Assembly (NCBI GenBank): GCA_009869945.1
Contig: WIXG01000144.1
Location: 62,001-126,000, forward strand
Length of the DNA stretch: 64,000 bases
Direction of reading: 5' to 3'
Source of the DNA: Mesaphorura yosii
Lineage: Eukaryota; Arthropoda; Collembola; Poduromorpha; Tullbergiidae
Shown here one piece after another: positions 1 to 13,000 of this stretch. Made by a program: the position numbers and the translations under genes. Each line of letters begins with the position of its first letter. Position 1 is the stretch's first letter. The notes under the pieces were generated by a model. It was not told where the DNA came from, made no database searches, and saw nothing but the letters and a program-made list of their open reading frames with translations.

Positions 1-3000
1 ACGGCAAAGCAACAGGTATCCAATATCTTTAAAAGCTAAAAAAAAAATCTAAACTCATAGCCAGCACAGCACAGCACACACAATGTAATGGGTTTCTCTT
101 TTCGGGCTCTGCACTCTACACTGCACGCCTACACGCCTTGCTTTTGCCGTGCTCTAATGTGAATGCGGGCTCTAGACTCTAGAACAGAACTCGAGACACT
201 CGAGAGCTCTGCTGGGAATTTTATATTAGAAAGCTCGCAGTGTATGAAAAACGAATTCAGAAAGATTTATGGAGCCCAAACCACCAGCAACAGATTAGGC
301 GCACAATACAACAATAGAATTCGCCATTCGCGGCTCGCGTTCACTTCTCACAGTCTCATGATGTCAATCACAATGCAATGCTCTGCTGTGTATTTGCCTG
401 TTCGCCGTGTATTCGAATTCGAGCCCACCATGACTCTGACCGGCTCTGGCACTGGCTTGGTTTTGAGTCGTCCATGAAATGAAAATGAAATCTTGACCGA
501 CGACTTGCCACAATGAAAAAATCTGGCAGTTGCAATGGCAAGTCTTCCAAAAAAACTTGTTTCTGGATTCAAATTCCCAGAAACGGCAGAGTGCCGACCG
601 ACTCTCAAGTGCCATGTACATTGTACATGCACGAAAGAGGTGAAATGTGAAATGTACTGGCTGCCTGTGCAAAAAAACACATTTTTCTTAAATAGGAACT
701 GCAAAAAACGAACCTCAGCATCATCATCATCATTACCACAGCGCAGCGCAGTGCGGTGTGGCTGCCTCAGGTTTCTCACAAGATTTGAAACTAGTTTCAA
801 GTTTCTTGTTCACAGATTCATTTTCCGAGATTCCTAATGTAGATTTTTTCAATCGCTTACACTTCCGTCGACAAAATCTTGCAAGCTCCAAATGAATATG
901 AAAAGCGTGGCATCCACAACCTGGCCATTGCATTCTTAAGACCGGTGCTCACAAGAAATGAGATGCGGCGCAGAATGAAAAGATGATGTGAAGATGATGG
1001 AGCCAGCCACCAGGCAAGGGAAGAAAATTTTAAAATGCAACCTGCAACCGGCGCAGCGTGGCGGGTGATTGCGATTGTTGATGATTTGGGAAAATGATAA
1101 AGATTTCCTCTTTCTTTTACCTGTCCGACAGGCCGCAGCCGCATTATTATTATTATTGTATTGTTGCATGGGTGCATATAATCATCATAATAAAGCAATG
1201 CAGCTAGCAAAAAACGTGTATGCGTACAAGCAAACTGGATTCGCTGCGCACGAAGACTGAGACTGAGACGGAGACGGAGAACCCGAATGGAGATTAGCGA
1301 GCTCTTTTGTTGTGTGTACTATCATTTTCATCATCATCATTAACAACAACAGAAGAACAATAAAGCAACAATAGAACTTGGAACTTGGTTCGGACGGAGA
1401 AGATGCGCTGGCGCTTGTTAAAATTGCACTCATCCGTGTTAATGCGCCGTGTTTGAGGAACTTCAGTCTAGCTCGCGTGTAAAATTAGTACATGCAAATT
1501 TAACGATTACAATGCCTTCGACGAGTATGATGAAAATCCAGTCTTTTATGCATTGTGCATTCTCCTGAGACAAAGCCAAACCAAGCAAAAGCACGTAAAT
1601 GTGTACCACAAAGCCATAAAGTACTCTTACGCACGCATAAAGAATGTGCATGAAGCCTGTGCCCAGTTTATGACTGATTCGAGTCTAATCCGTTTCTACG
1701 GTCTTTTATCCAGTGCTTTGCCTTTTATGTCATGTCACTCGCTCTCATAGGCTCTCGAAAGTCGAAATGCTTAATGCATGCAGTAACAGTAACTCAAGTA
1801 CCGTGCTTTGACATTTTCTTTTGTCTCTGCTGCCTGCCTTCCTCCTTGCCGATTTCGTATCTGGTTTTGATGCCTGCCTGCCTGCCTGCCTGCCAGCCAG
1901 CCCCTCTTGCTCTTTGATTTGATTCGATTTGACGTGAATTGAGTTGACATCGCATAACGCGGTGTGGCAAGAAGGAAGGCGACTGTGAAATGAACCTCTC
2001 GCTTTGCTTTTCCCTTTACGCCAGTTTTCCTCCTTGCTTTCGTTCTACTTTCACCGCACCGCTACCAGCACAAGAGACAAACACCAGCACTCTCACGGTA
2101 AAATGTTCATTAAAGCCCCACTAACGCGAACGTTCGCGCAAAAGGAGCCTAGCCAGCAAGAGCAAAAGGAAGTAATGCAAGTAATTTTCCCAGTGCTGTG
2201 CTGTGCCTCGAATTGCTGTCACCGTCCATGAGAGTATTAAGCCGAATGGAACTTGAGATGGGCTCAGACTCATGAAACTCGTCTGGAGACAGACAAAATA
2301 GAAATCCACATTCGCCAAGCCAAACAAACTCCAGACTAGTCGTAGTTCTCATCCGCATACAGAACGTCTTTGTTTCAATTTCATGATACACTTCATGCCA
2401 TGCCATGCAAAAAGGGTACGCGTACGCGGGTATTAGGTAGACACCCCGCCGAGACCAATATACGGGCACAAGAACTCATTTCATTACTCTGCGCTGGAAA
2501 CTTTCGCCGTACTCACGCCAGGAAAGCGACCAGCCTTGAATCAAACACGAGTCATGGCTGTGGCACGCCTGAGCCTCCTCTCGTCGTCAACATCAGCGAA
2601 CGACGAACGGATGTGAGTCGTGGAAATTGACGGCAGACAGTGGATGCGAATGCGAATGCAGATTCGAATTTCCTCACTTTCTCTTCAACCGCGCCCGTGC
2701 CAGTGCCGTTCTGGTGTGTTGCCTAAAGCTTTAAACCGTACTTACCATTCCATGCCGTGCCAGTCCACCCTCACTTTCTCTCTAGTCTGAACTAGATTCC
2801 CTTTTTCTTCTGCCAAAGTAAGTCGAAATTTCGTATCACCTATCGCGCAGCAGCATATGGAGCGTTTCCAAAGCGTAAGGACTCCGTCGAAGACGAGGCA
2901 GACAAGGCGGAGAAAGTGCAAATGATGAATATCATTACGACCGACCGACCGGGGAGCACGACACAAAACTCGACGAACGTGTTTATGGCATTTGGACACG

Positions 3001-4014
3001 GCTCGCGTTTGGAGAAAGCAAAGCAAGAGAGGAGAAGGGTGAAATCTTTCCTCGTCTCGTCAGGCCATATTTACATAAGCATGAGGCACGTGTGCGTGTA
3101 CATTTGGCCAAGAAAGTGTTCAGATTCAGAAAGACTACGGGATCGGGCACACAATTTATGCTGCTACGCTCATGCCCGTTTGTTTCTGGTCGGGTCGGTC
3201 AAGAAGTGCCTCGCCTTGACTCGACTAGCCGTTCGTTCGCCGCATTGTAATATGTTTTGTTTATGGTCGGTCAGGCGGCCGGGCAAGCCATTACATTACA
3301 TCTGCAGGGAGCAGTAGCGGCAGGCACGACCTCGTGTTTGGAAAGTGCTTCCATTACCCATGCAAGCCATGCCCATGGAGAATGCATGTCAAGATAAATT
3401 GGCTCACTGTACTGGCAGGCATGTTCAGGAACTCGTGGTCTTGGGTTTAAAGGTATTACATTTCGTACATGTATTTTAATGATAAGAACTTGCCAGACCC
3501 ACACTCGTATTATTAAGCAGTGCCGGCAATGCAGGCAGAAGGAGCACAACACCAGAAAGCGTGCACGATAAATCAATCCGGCGCAGGGCACCGCTGAGAC
3601 TGGAGCGACGGATACAAATTGTGCGTAGAATTTGCAATGCAATTCTGTAGCATGCTGCACGCACCCACGCACGGCCTGTGCTTCTGTTTCGTACCCGTAT
3701 TTTGTTCCCCTCGCCTCTTCTCTCCTGCTCTTCTCCGCTTCTTTGCTTCTCTTCTCTGCTCTACGACGTGTTTAGCAGTTCAGGACTTCTTCCTTAATTA
3801 TTTTCCTTTTAGAGAGCATCGCAGCTCTCTCGAAATCCTCTCACAGAAAGCACACGTACGTAGAAGACGAGAACAAAATGAACAATAAAGCCGTGCCGTC
3901 GAAGAGGGTGCGTGTGTTCATCCGCATCTGGACTGCACTGATTAAGATGTGATGATGATTCTGACTGACGACTCGACTCCGTCATTTGCCATGCTTCTTA
4001 GTGCTTTAGATTAC
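1..4014 (-). other. Gene-poor stretch, downstream intron of the NOL4-like gene
   Basis: No exon is recognisable on either strand. On the minus strand this follows the donor GTAATC at 4014-4009, and the expected next NOL4 block (the C-terminal region rich in charged and aromatic residues) is not found, so it is read as intron running off the window. It contains a (TGCC)n run near 1871, many TGCA/GGCA words, GGAGAAAG at 2909 and 3011, and short chance reading frames without family resemblance. Confidence 0.6.
1871..1895. repeat. Simple (TGCC)n repeat
   Basis: About six uninterrupted TGCC units are followed by CAGCCAGCC. It lies in the gene-poor left part, where isolated CTGCCTGC pairs and triplets recur many times. 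Confidence 0.9.
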
Positions 4015-7000
4015 CTTTTCATGTTCTTCCTCATCCTCAAATTCATCTTCTTCGTCGGACGACGAGGAATTCGCCTCCGCTCGAACGCTGCTGCTCACGC
4101 TGGCGCTGACGCTTTCCTCCCCCGACGAAGACGACGATGACACATCGTCTTGGTCTTTGTGATTGCGATTGTGATTATACTCGTACTCGTACTGGTCGAC
4201 GACGGGAATCAAAATGCCGTTGACTGCTTTCTCGCCTTTCTTCTCCGTATTCGTCTCAATTTCTGTTGCTGTTTCTGTCGCATTTTCTATTTCTTTCTCC
4301 GACGCTGACGCTCCTTCTTGACGCTGATGTTTAGTGCTCTCGTCACCATTCTCGTGCTTGCCTTCTTTCTTCCGCTTTTCGTCGTCTTGTTCGTCTCGCT
4401 CCTGTTGTTTTTCAGTTTTGAGCGTCTGTGTCCCTTGATCTTGATTCTGCCTTTGTTGGCGTAAATAAGTTGTTGTGAAGGGAAGGCAGTATTTCATGTC
4501 CACAGCAGGCGCAGGCGCAGTGAACCCGGCGCCCGCCTTACGAGGGCGTCCGTTCCCGTGTTCTGGCGGCTCTGGTCCTAGTTTAGGTTTGAGTCTCAAC
4601 GGATCACGATGATAATGATGCTGCTGCTGCTGTTGTTGCTGATGTCCGTCAGAAGCCACCGCGGTGGTCTCCACCACGTTGCCATTCGCAATCTTCTTCT
4701 GCTGCGTCAACGCGTGTGCGTGCTGTCGTTTGAGTGCTGCGATCGAAATGGGTAGAATGCGATGCTGCTGCTGTTGCTGTTTTGACTTTCTCACGATTGT
4801 GTTGACAGCTTTCTTTATAAGCGCCGGTTTCAGACGGCATTCACGAAGGCGTCTCGTTGGAGTGGGCACGGGCCGTGCGGCTGCGTTCGGCTCGCGGAGT
4901 AATCCACGTCCAGGGCCATCCTTCCGGGCGGCCGAAAGGTGGCGCGGGCCGGGGCTCATGGCCGTGGTCGCGCTTTTGGTCTTCGAGTTCCAGTGTCCCG
5001 AGCCGCCGAGGTTCATTCGCTTCTGGCAGTCGGCGCATTGGAGCAGGAACCTCGTGACTGCTTCACGTGGGAGAAAAGCGTACTTTTCCGTAATCTGCAA
5101 ATTCGGACACAAAAATGCTTGCATTCGCAATTCGCATTGATTTGCTCCATTTTGACTTACAGCTCGATACGTCCTCTTCTGACCCGCATGCTTCCCGTTT
5201 CTGGCTTCGATTCTCGTATGCACGGTGTGGATGATGTCGAAGAATTGCTCGACGATCGCCACGCGTTTGTAGACCTGCTTCTCGACTGGTTGTCCGGACC
5301 CGCTCACACGTTCGTCCTGTGAACCAAAAGAAGAAAATGACGACCTCATTTAGTATTATGGCCATGGCATGGAATACAATACAAAACAGTCACGCAGCAG
5401 CGAAACTGCGTGCGATTGGAATCCCACTGCGCGTATTAGCATAAAACTATACGACACTCAGAAACTGGGACAAACTTTTGAGTAAAGCAGGGCAGAAGAG
5501 AAGGGAAACAGAAACACGAGACTATGAGAAACGGCGATGGGTTGAAATGAAAAATTATTGTCATCAGCGCAGCGCAGCGAAAACAAATTGAGCGTGGCTG
5601 TTGCATGGAAGCTGAAGCCACGCCAAGCCAAGCACAATCGCACAATGCAGAAACACGTACCACGTACGGTGCAAAGAGGCGGAAGAGCATTATGAACAAG
5701 AACACGAAATACGAAATAGAAAACAGCGTGCAATGTGCAAGCTTGTTGCTTGTAAAAGTTTTGTGAATTGTGAATCGCCGTTCAACTGGAAAACTTCAAA
5801 CTTTCATTTCACTTTCTCTCGCTCTCGTTTTACAAAAACCGGTATGGCAATATAAAAAATACAATGGAAAGCAACAGGAGAAAGCTGGCTGCGGTATCGG
5901 CTTTGGCTTTCACTTCAGGAGAAAGTCGGAGTCGTGTTGTAGTTGCAGGCTGGTGGCTGCTTTCACCCTCATTTCACCCACATTTTGCGTGCAGCGCAGG
6001 CGAGAGCCGAACACGCCATCGTGTGCCGAAGATTCTCAACTCTGCAGCAACTTTTCTGCGGAAGGGGAAAGTTTTGCGAGCTTTTCACTTTTCACCCTCT
6101 CACGCTCGTGTAGAGGGAGACCTTTCCCCGTCCCGTGTGCGTCTCAACCCTTCCTGCACACTTAAAAATATGAGCCATGGCACGCCGTTGCGGCCCTCAC
6201 GCGCGCCGTCGCTTATGCAGGCAATTACACGCAATAAAGGTCGTTAAGTACGCAATACGCGATACGCACGCAAAAGCAAATGCAAATATGAAGATGAATC
6301 TCAGCGTCACCGTACCGCACATCATAAAACGGTACTTTTACGCATTAAAAAGAAAGACACTCCAGGGAGCCAGCTTTGCAGCCCCGTGCTGTACGGAGTC
6401 CGCGTACGAGACGCGTCCCGGGCCCCGGCCCGGGACGGCGGCGGCAGTTTACAGCATGAAAGGAATAAATTAGCCAAGATTATTATGTCATGTCGGGCCC
6501 GGGCGCGAGACTCAAAGCCATAATTCGTCTGTCTGCATAGCGCGACGCGGCATGCCTTAGTCAAGCCAGGAGAAAGTTCAACTTTCTTCAAGAGCGAGCT
6601 TAATTCGCAAGGCAGGCAGAGAAATGCGTGTTGTGTCACACGCATTGCTTGCTGTCGCTGTTACCATTTCTTGACTACAAAAAATGAACTCACGTCCGGA
6701 GAAAGTTGGACGGAACGGAGAAAGTCAGTTGTCTTCGTTCGCAGTCGCAGTCGCGAATGTAATAAAAGTCATATTAGCCCATAGCGCACGGCATCAAAGG
6801 ATATAAGCTCATATTTGCCAGGCGCCTTTTGCTGCTGCTGCTTGCGAATGCGAATTCAACAGGTTGGTACATATTTATATTTATGCGTCGCCGCCTACGC
6901 CTACGCATTCGTACTGAACCACAAAACTAAACACGGCACGGTAATTCGCCGTACTGCACTGCAAAGATCGCGATTCGTGGTGCATAAAATCTCAGCAGGC

Positions 7001-10000
7001 TGGCTAGACCGCAACGCAACGCAACGCACTGCACTGCAGTAGAAAGTAATTATAAACTTTTACTTTTCCCCAGCCACAGACGCAGAGGAGACACAAGTAA
7101 GAATTCCGGTGCAACTGCGATGAACGATGAAGAAGCAATTAAAAGTTGGATTGGAGAAAAGCCTGCCTTTACTTGTAAATGGCTATGTAAATGGCAAATG
7201 CAGCAACGCTGCGTACTGCGCGTTCTGCGTTTCGTTGTGGTGGGGCAGAATGTATTAATTATGAAATTCCACGGGGAGATGAGTCGCAGCAGCAGAAAAC
7301 TTGTAAAAATTATTACGAGCCGAGCTCCCCTTCGCCGCTACGCCAATAAAACTGGCGCCGGCACGCTCTTGGGTTCGCGCAGCGTCGAGGCATTGAAACA
7401 TTTCAGAATTTTATATTTATTACGGTGTAAATTGCGCGACGAAAATAAAAGCGGAGAAAGTCGCTCAGATGACATGAAACTATTAACTTTGATGAGACAA
7501 GTCATTTACGGCGATGAGTTTTTCACTTTTTATAGAACCTGGGCGTAATTGTGCAAGGTAGTAAAAGCTGTAAAACGGGGAAGTAAAGAAGAGACGAAGG
7601 GGAAATGCAAACTGCAACTGCAAATTGCATTTTCCCGTGTCGTGCCGTGCTTTCGCTGCCTAAACTTTTTCAAGCATTCAAGTATGAAAAGTTGCAATAT
7701 TTCTGCTGCTGCTTCTGGCTGGGCACACCAAATAATAAATGGGAATGTAAAAAAATACAAATTTGGCCTGGCCTGCACGGCCCGGCCGTGGCTCAGTCTT
7801 TTACCCGACGACAAAGAGAAAGTGCACGGCACAGAAAAAGTTTCGTGATGAGTCCCAACCTTCCAATTAAAATTCTCCCTTCCTGCCAACTGCCTGCACG
7901 CACCGTCGAGAATTGTGAATTGTGCTCAGTCCCAGTCGCAGCCCAACTACGCTACGGGAAACTTGGCAGGCAGGGACTGCGAACAGCGAACGGATAAAGC
8001 ACTGACTGCACTTGTATTCATACTCACGTACGTACATAATCCATAAAACCTTATTTATGCTGCCAACACCTTTGCATACTCATGCTTCTATTTGCATAAT
8101 TGCGACGTGTGAGTGTGACTGCCACTGCCACGTCCTGAGACCGAGACCGAGACTGTGTTTGCTGATAACCAGAAAAAGCAAAAGCCTGCCAGACGCTTTA
8201 ATAATTACACGTTCGCCTTTTCACCCACGCCACGCCGTACCAATTTCGTGTCCAAGCCCGAGCCGAAGCTCCGGCCAAATTCAAGACAATTCACAACTCG
8301 CAATCAGAGTCGGGCCTGAATAGAAATTACGGCCCATTTAGAGATTAAAACGAGAAAGCGGTAAGCAGTGAGCAGGATGAAGATATGATCTGAATAAATG
8401 GATTCATTGTGTCACCTGCTGCTGCTGCTTTTGGCGAGCTTTGCATGGCACGGCACGACACGACGAGAGATGCAATGCAATTAGCTTAATTACCAGGAAA
8501 TTCGAATTACCAGCGGAACAACTCGCGCGTGCTGTAGACAGCAATGGCAATGGTAATGGAGAAAGCAGAGCAGAGAAGAGAAAGCAGGCCTGCTTTGCAA
8601 TAAACTATAGGTAGGAGGAGACAAACTCACGGCGACTGCCTGACTAGTCACCTGAAGAGATTAGTTAATAGAGTAAAGTATTATTTTATAGCCTCCATTA
8701 GTTGCCTGCTTTTGCCTGGCCTGGCCTGGTTCCTCTTCATTGAATGATGCTCGTACTCGTTTCCTATTGATTCAGAACAGAAGCTCTGCTCTGATTGCTA
8801 AGCATTTGGCAGCGGCCCCGCGTGAGTCCGAGCCTGCGGTCCATAAATGTAAATCCCCACTCCACGACGGGATGCGATGCGATGCCTGGACGACCTGGCG
8901 CTGGCACTTTGTTCGACGGTACTTAACACAACAGAATGAGAATGGACGATGGCAATGGGCGATGGCCCAATTGGTGTCATTAAACTGTCGTCCTGGCTTT
9001 TACGACTACGACCAAGTGGTCCACTACCACAGGCCACACGTGGAGATGGCGATGGCGAGCTGAGGAAAGTAAAGTGGGGCCAAGGGAAATTGAATCCAGG
9101 CTCGCCGTCTCCATCAGGGAGGCATCTATTGCATTACGTGAATTAGAATTAGTTCATCAGCCACCAAGCCAAATAGCAAAGTAGAAATACGAAGAGCATT
9201 GGAAGAGGCGTGCAATTTCATTAGAAAGGCGGCGGATTCATTTCACATGAATTATAGGCGAGCCTAGCCGAGCACGAGAACGCCACCGCCACACATGCGT
9301 TGGACCGTAACACGTGCGGGCAGGCCAGCGGCCTTTTAGTCGGACGCAGCCATATGTCGACTTGATTCGCTACGCTAGTGAACCTATCTTATCTCCTGTA
9401 GAATACTGCGGCAATGGCATTAGCAGAATTAGCACACTGACAGTGACAACGACAGTCGGCCGCGTCAGGCAAGCCAAGCCAGGACAAGCCAAGTCCAATT
9501 ACTAGATATCATTGTCTTCGTCGTTCTGTCCCGCGTCTCGAGCTGATGACGACAGCACAGTAAAATTTAGAAATTGGCAGGCAATCGCAAGCGCAATGCA
9601 ACGGGCAACGGGAGCGAGAATTAAAACGAGAACTTGTCGCATGGTAAATTAATAGCTCGCACGCACTCGTGGCTCGTACGATTTGGATCCTGGTGTGAAT
9701 TCAATGAACGATAAACGAATTAGTTTTACTTTTACTGCTCGCTGCGAATGCGGGTCCGTTCGCTTTCTCTGTGCTGTATTTTCTGTCGCCTAGCCTAGTC
9801 GACGCTGCTCTCATGTCTCGTATCTTGTTATCTCCAAACAGGTCCACATTCACATGCTGAAAATGCTGATCCTATTACTTGCGCACACATACGAAGCGGA
9901 AAGGAAACAAGTGCGTGCGTGGATGCAAGCCGGGCAGGCCTTAGCCAAGTTTACACAAGACAAGCCTCGTCCTCGTCTCATCCGTGAGTCACCTTTGTGT

Positions 10001-13000
10001 AGAGAATCATCGCTGAAGCACAGCACAAGCATTTCCCCTGCGCTTGCTGTTTGAATTAATGTTAGCAAGAGAAAGCTAATTTATTTGGAAATTCGACTCT
10101 CAACGCAGAACTCGAACGCTCCGCTGCGATGCGCTGCACGGCAACGGCGAAGCAACTCATCGCATCGCATCGCAAAGAAGAAATGCAAATAATAGAGAAT
10201 CGTGGCCGCGTATCGAAGGGGAAGTCAGGCTGAGACTGCCTTACCGCTGAAAGCTGAAGAATTGAATTTCATCTTGCCATCATCACCACAGCACGCGAAA
10301 GCAAGCTGAGTGCCTGCCTTGCATTTGCCATTTGCCAAGATGCAAATGATGAGTAAAGTAGTCGCAGCCAGTCATCGGCTGCTGCACGCTGGAGAGATGA
10401 TGATGATAAAGTAGATGACAAAGCAATCCGGTGCAAAATTCAAGATTTTCCCTGCCGTGCCATGCGGTGTTGGCTTGATAGATGAGGAGAAAGCATGTTT
10501 ACCTATTCGCAGTACGCTCCGTTGGCCAACAGCCAATACGGTACTCGCCGGTGTGCCCGGTGTTGACTAGTCCCAGTTCGAATTAATTTTAAAATAACAA
10601 TTTTTGTTTACGAATCTCTTTTGATCAACACCATAACATAATTAAGGCAAGGATGCACCAGACACGATGCTCGGAGTAATCAGAATATAATGCAATCAAC
10701 GAACGCGTGTCGTATCTTCTTGACATCTGACGAGTCGGGCAACTCGAGTCGCTCTTGACGCAGAAAGCAGAAACCCTTCACGGATCATAAAACGTATTGT
10801 CTTTCGAATCAGACGCTGGGCTGATGACATTTATGCAAATAATGGCAAGGCAATGCATTGGCTCTGGCATCGCGTCGCTTTTATTGCGTCGCGTCGTGTC
10901 GCCCGGCCGTGTAAAACACAATCTGTACATGATCTTGGGGCCTTTAAATATTTCAATGGTAAATTGTTTTGTAATGCATTCGCTGCTCGAGAGTCTGGCT
11001 CCGTCTGAGAGACTGGAGAGCTGAGAGATTTCTATTCTCATTGAATTAGCGAGTCGCGAGTGCAGATGAGTAATAGGATTTTGAGAGGAACGCAGCGCAG
11101 TGTGCGTTGCCTTGCAACTCAACTCAACACCGCGTCGAGCCGCGCCGAGCTGGGCGAGATAATAAATCTTCCCTTTACCTATTGTGTGATTGAAATGTAA
11201 ACCCTTGCCTGCCTGTTCACGAGCGTTGCATCACTAAATAAAGTATCATAAATAATAAATACAGGCACGCACGGTAAAAGTAAAAGCAGGGGAGAAATTC
11301 ATTCAACCCAACCCAAGCCAGGTCCAATTCCAAGTCTATTCATTCATTGCGTAATGTCTAATATGTAAATCATGCAGTGAGGCAGGCAAGCAAGTGCTTA
11401 ATGCCAAAGCTTGGAATGCCTCCGAGTAAACTAAATTCAAATCATGTGTGTATCCGCCTGCTTGCATCCAGCATTCTTGCATCGGTGCATTGAATTCATC
11501 TGAGCCGGGACCGCGTTCGTGTCCCGGATGAGTGCGAAAGTAAAAGAGTGTCTAATCTCCGCTGTGCGAGGCGTTTTGGGTTTGCGGGGAGATCCAAATC
11601 ATAAGAATTCGAATAATTCAAATAAACTTGCACTGCACTGCACTGCGTATCGCGTATGCGTGAGATACAAACATGGCCACGGTGGAAGATAGCCCATGGG
11701 CCCATCCATGCAATTCAAGTGCAGTGCGATGTGCGATGCGCGATGCGATTGCGATGTGCGATGTTTAATGAAAATTTGATCTGACAGATATATTTGATGT
11801 GTAGAGCGTAGAACACACGCTGGAGGCAGGATCAATGGTAATTGCATCTTGGTCTGGCTTGGACCGTACACCGTCGGTGCGCGGTGCTCGCTTCGGCTCA
11901 TCAAAGCAAATAAAGCAGCAGGCAGGGAGAAAGCAAAGCGCCTCAACCACCGCCACTCCATCATGCCCGGGTCTACTTTAATAGATCCAGAATTCGAATT
12001 CTGAAGTGCGTCGTGGTCGTGGTCGAGTTTCTCGCAGAACTCGTGAAACTCCCAGTCTTGCGGTATTTTCAATGTCAAGGGCTTTCAATCTGCGTCCATC
12101 TGGCCCTCGACTCTCATATTTTCTGCATCAATCAATTCGTGAGTCCGGTTCCAAGTCTGACGGGAGTTTAAGCCCCATTTCATGTCCAATTACCATTAGC
12201 CAAGGCAGGCGCAGAGAGCGCGGCGACTCGTCGAGAACGGAGTTCCTTTCTGATTCCTGTGCCTGTGCCTGTGCCGTGCCACTTTCACCGCACGAAGAGA
12301 GTGGGCGTGGGCGTGCTGCTTGCCCGGTGCAGTGCAAGCTCAAGTCTCAGGCGCGGGCATGCATGGCCCAGGCACTCGTGGCTCGTTAAACTTAATGAGA
12401 ATTCTCTTCGGACATCAACGAGCTCATCGTTCCCCGCCTCGCATCCGCACGCTTACACTTAAGTACACACATGCGAATGCAAAAATCCATAACTCGTCAC
12501 ACGCAAACATACTCGGCCCGACTCAGAAAAGAAAGGGTTGTGGGTTCGTTATGAATTTTCCGAGTTTTACCCCACGAAACCGGATGAAAACGAACTCGGG
12601 CAAGGGCAAGGCGGGCAAGCCGACCGGCTTATTGGGAAATTTAGTTCAGTTCATTTCGTGTCCAGATTCTTCATCATACGAATACGAATGGCATTTCACG
12701 CGAAGCGTGCGACGCGAAGATGCGATGGTCAGTCAGCCAGCCCCTCGCTGGCTTCGCCAATGCTGCAAAAACATCACGTTCGTCCGTCCACACCATGCAC
12801 GCCACGAACTCCACGGTAATGCAATGTTATTGTTATCTCCGGGCGCGGGCAGGCAGGCCAGTTGTGAGCAGATGAAGAAACTCGAGCGCAGCGAACATGT
12901 AGCACGAGGCGAGAATCTTAAGCAAGATCTCGTTGCTTTCGCTGCCTTGCCCTTGCCTGGTTCTTCTTAGCAGATGCAGTGCAATACAAGAAGGGCCGGC

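Noticed and set aside
12320..12970. 216-codon open frame on the plus strand
   Set aside because: Overlaps other open frames of similar length in the same stretch, no recognisable family, composition as in surrounding intron.
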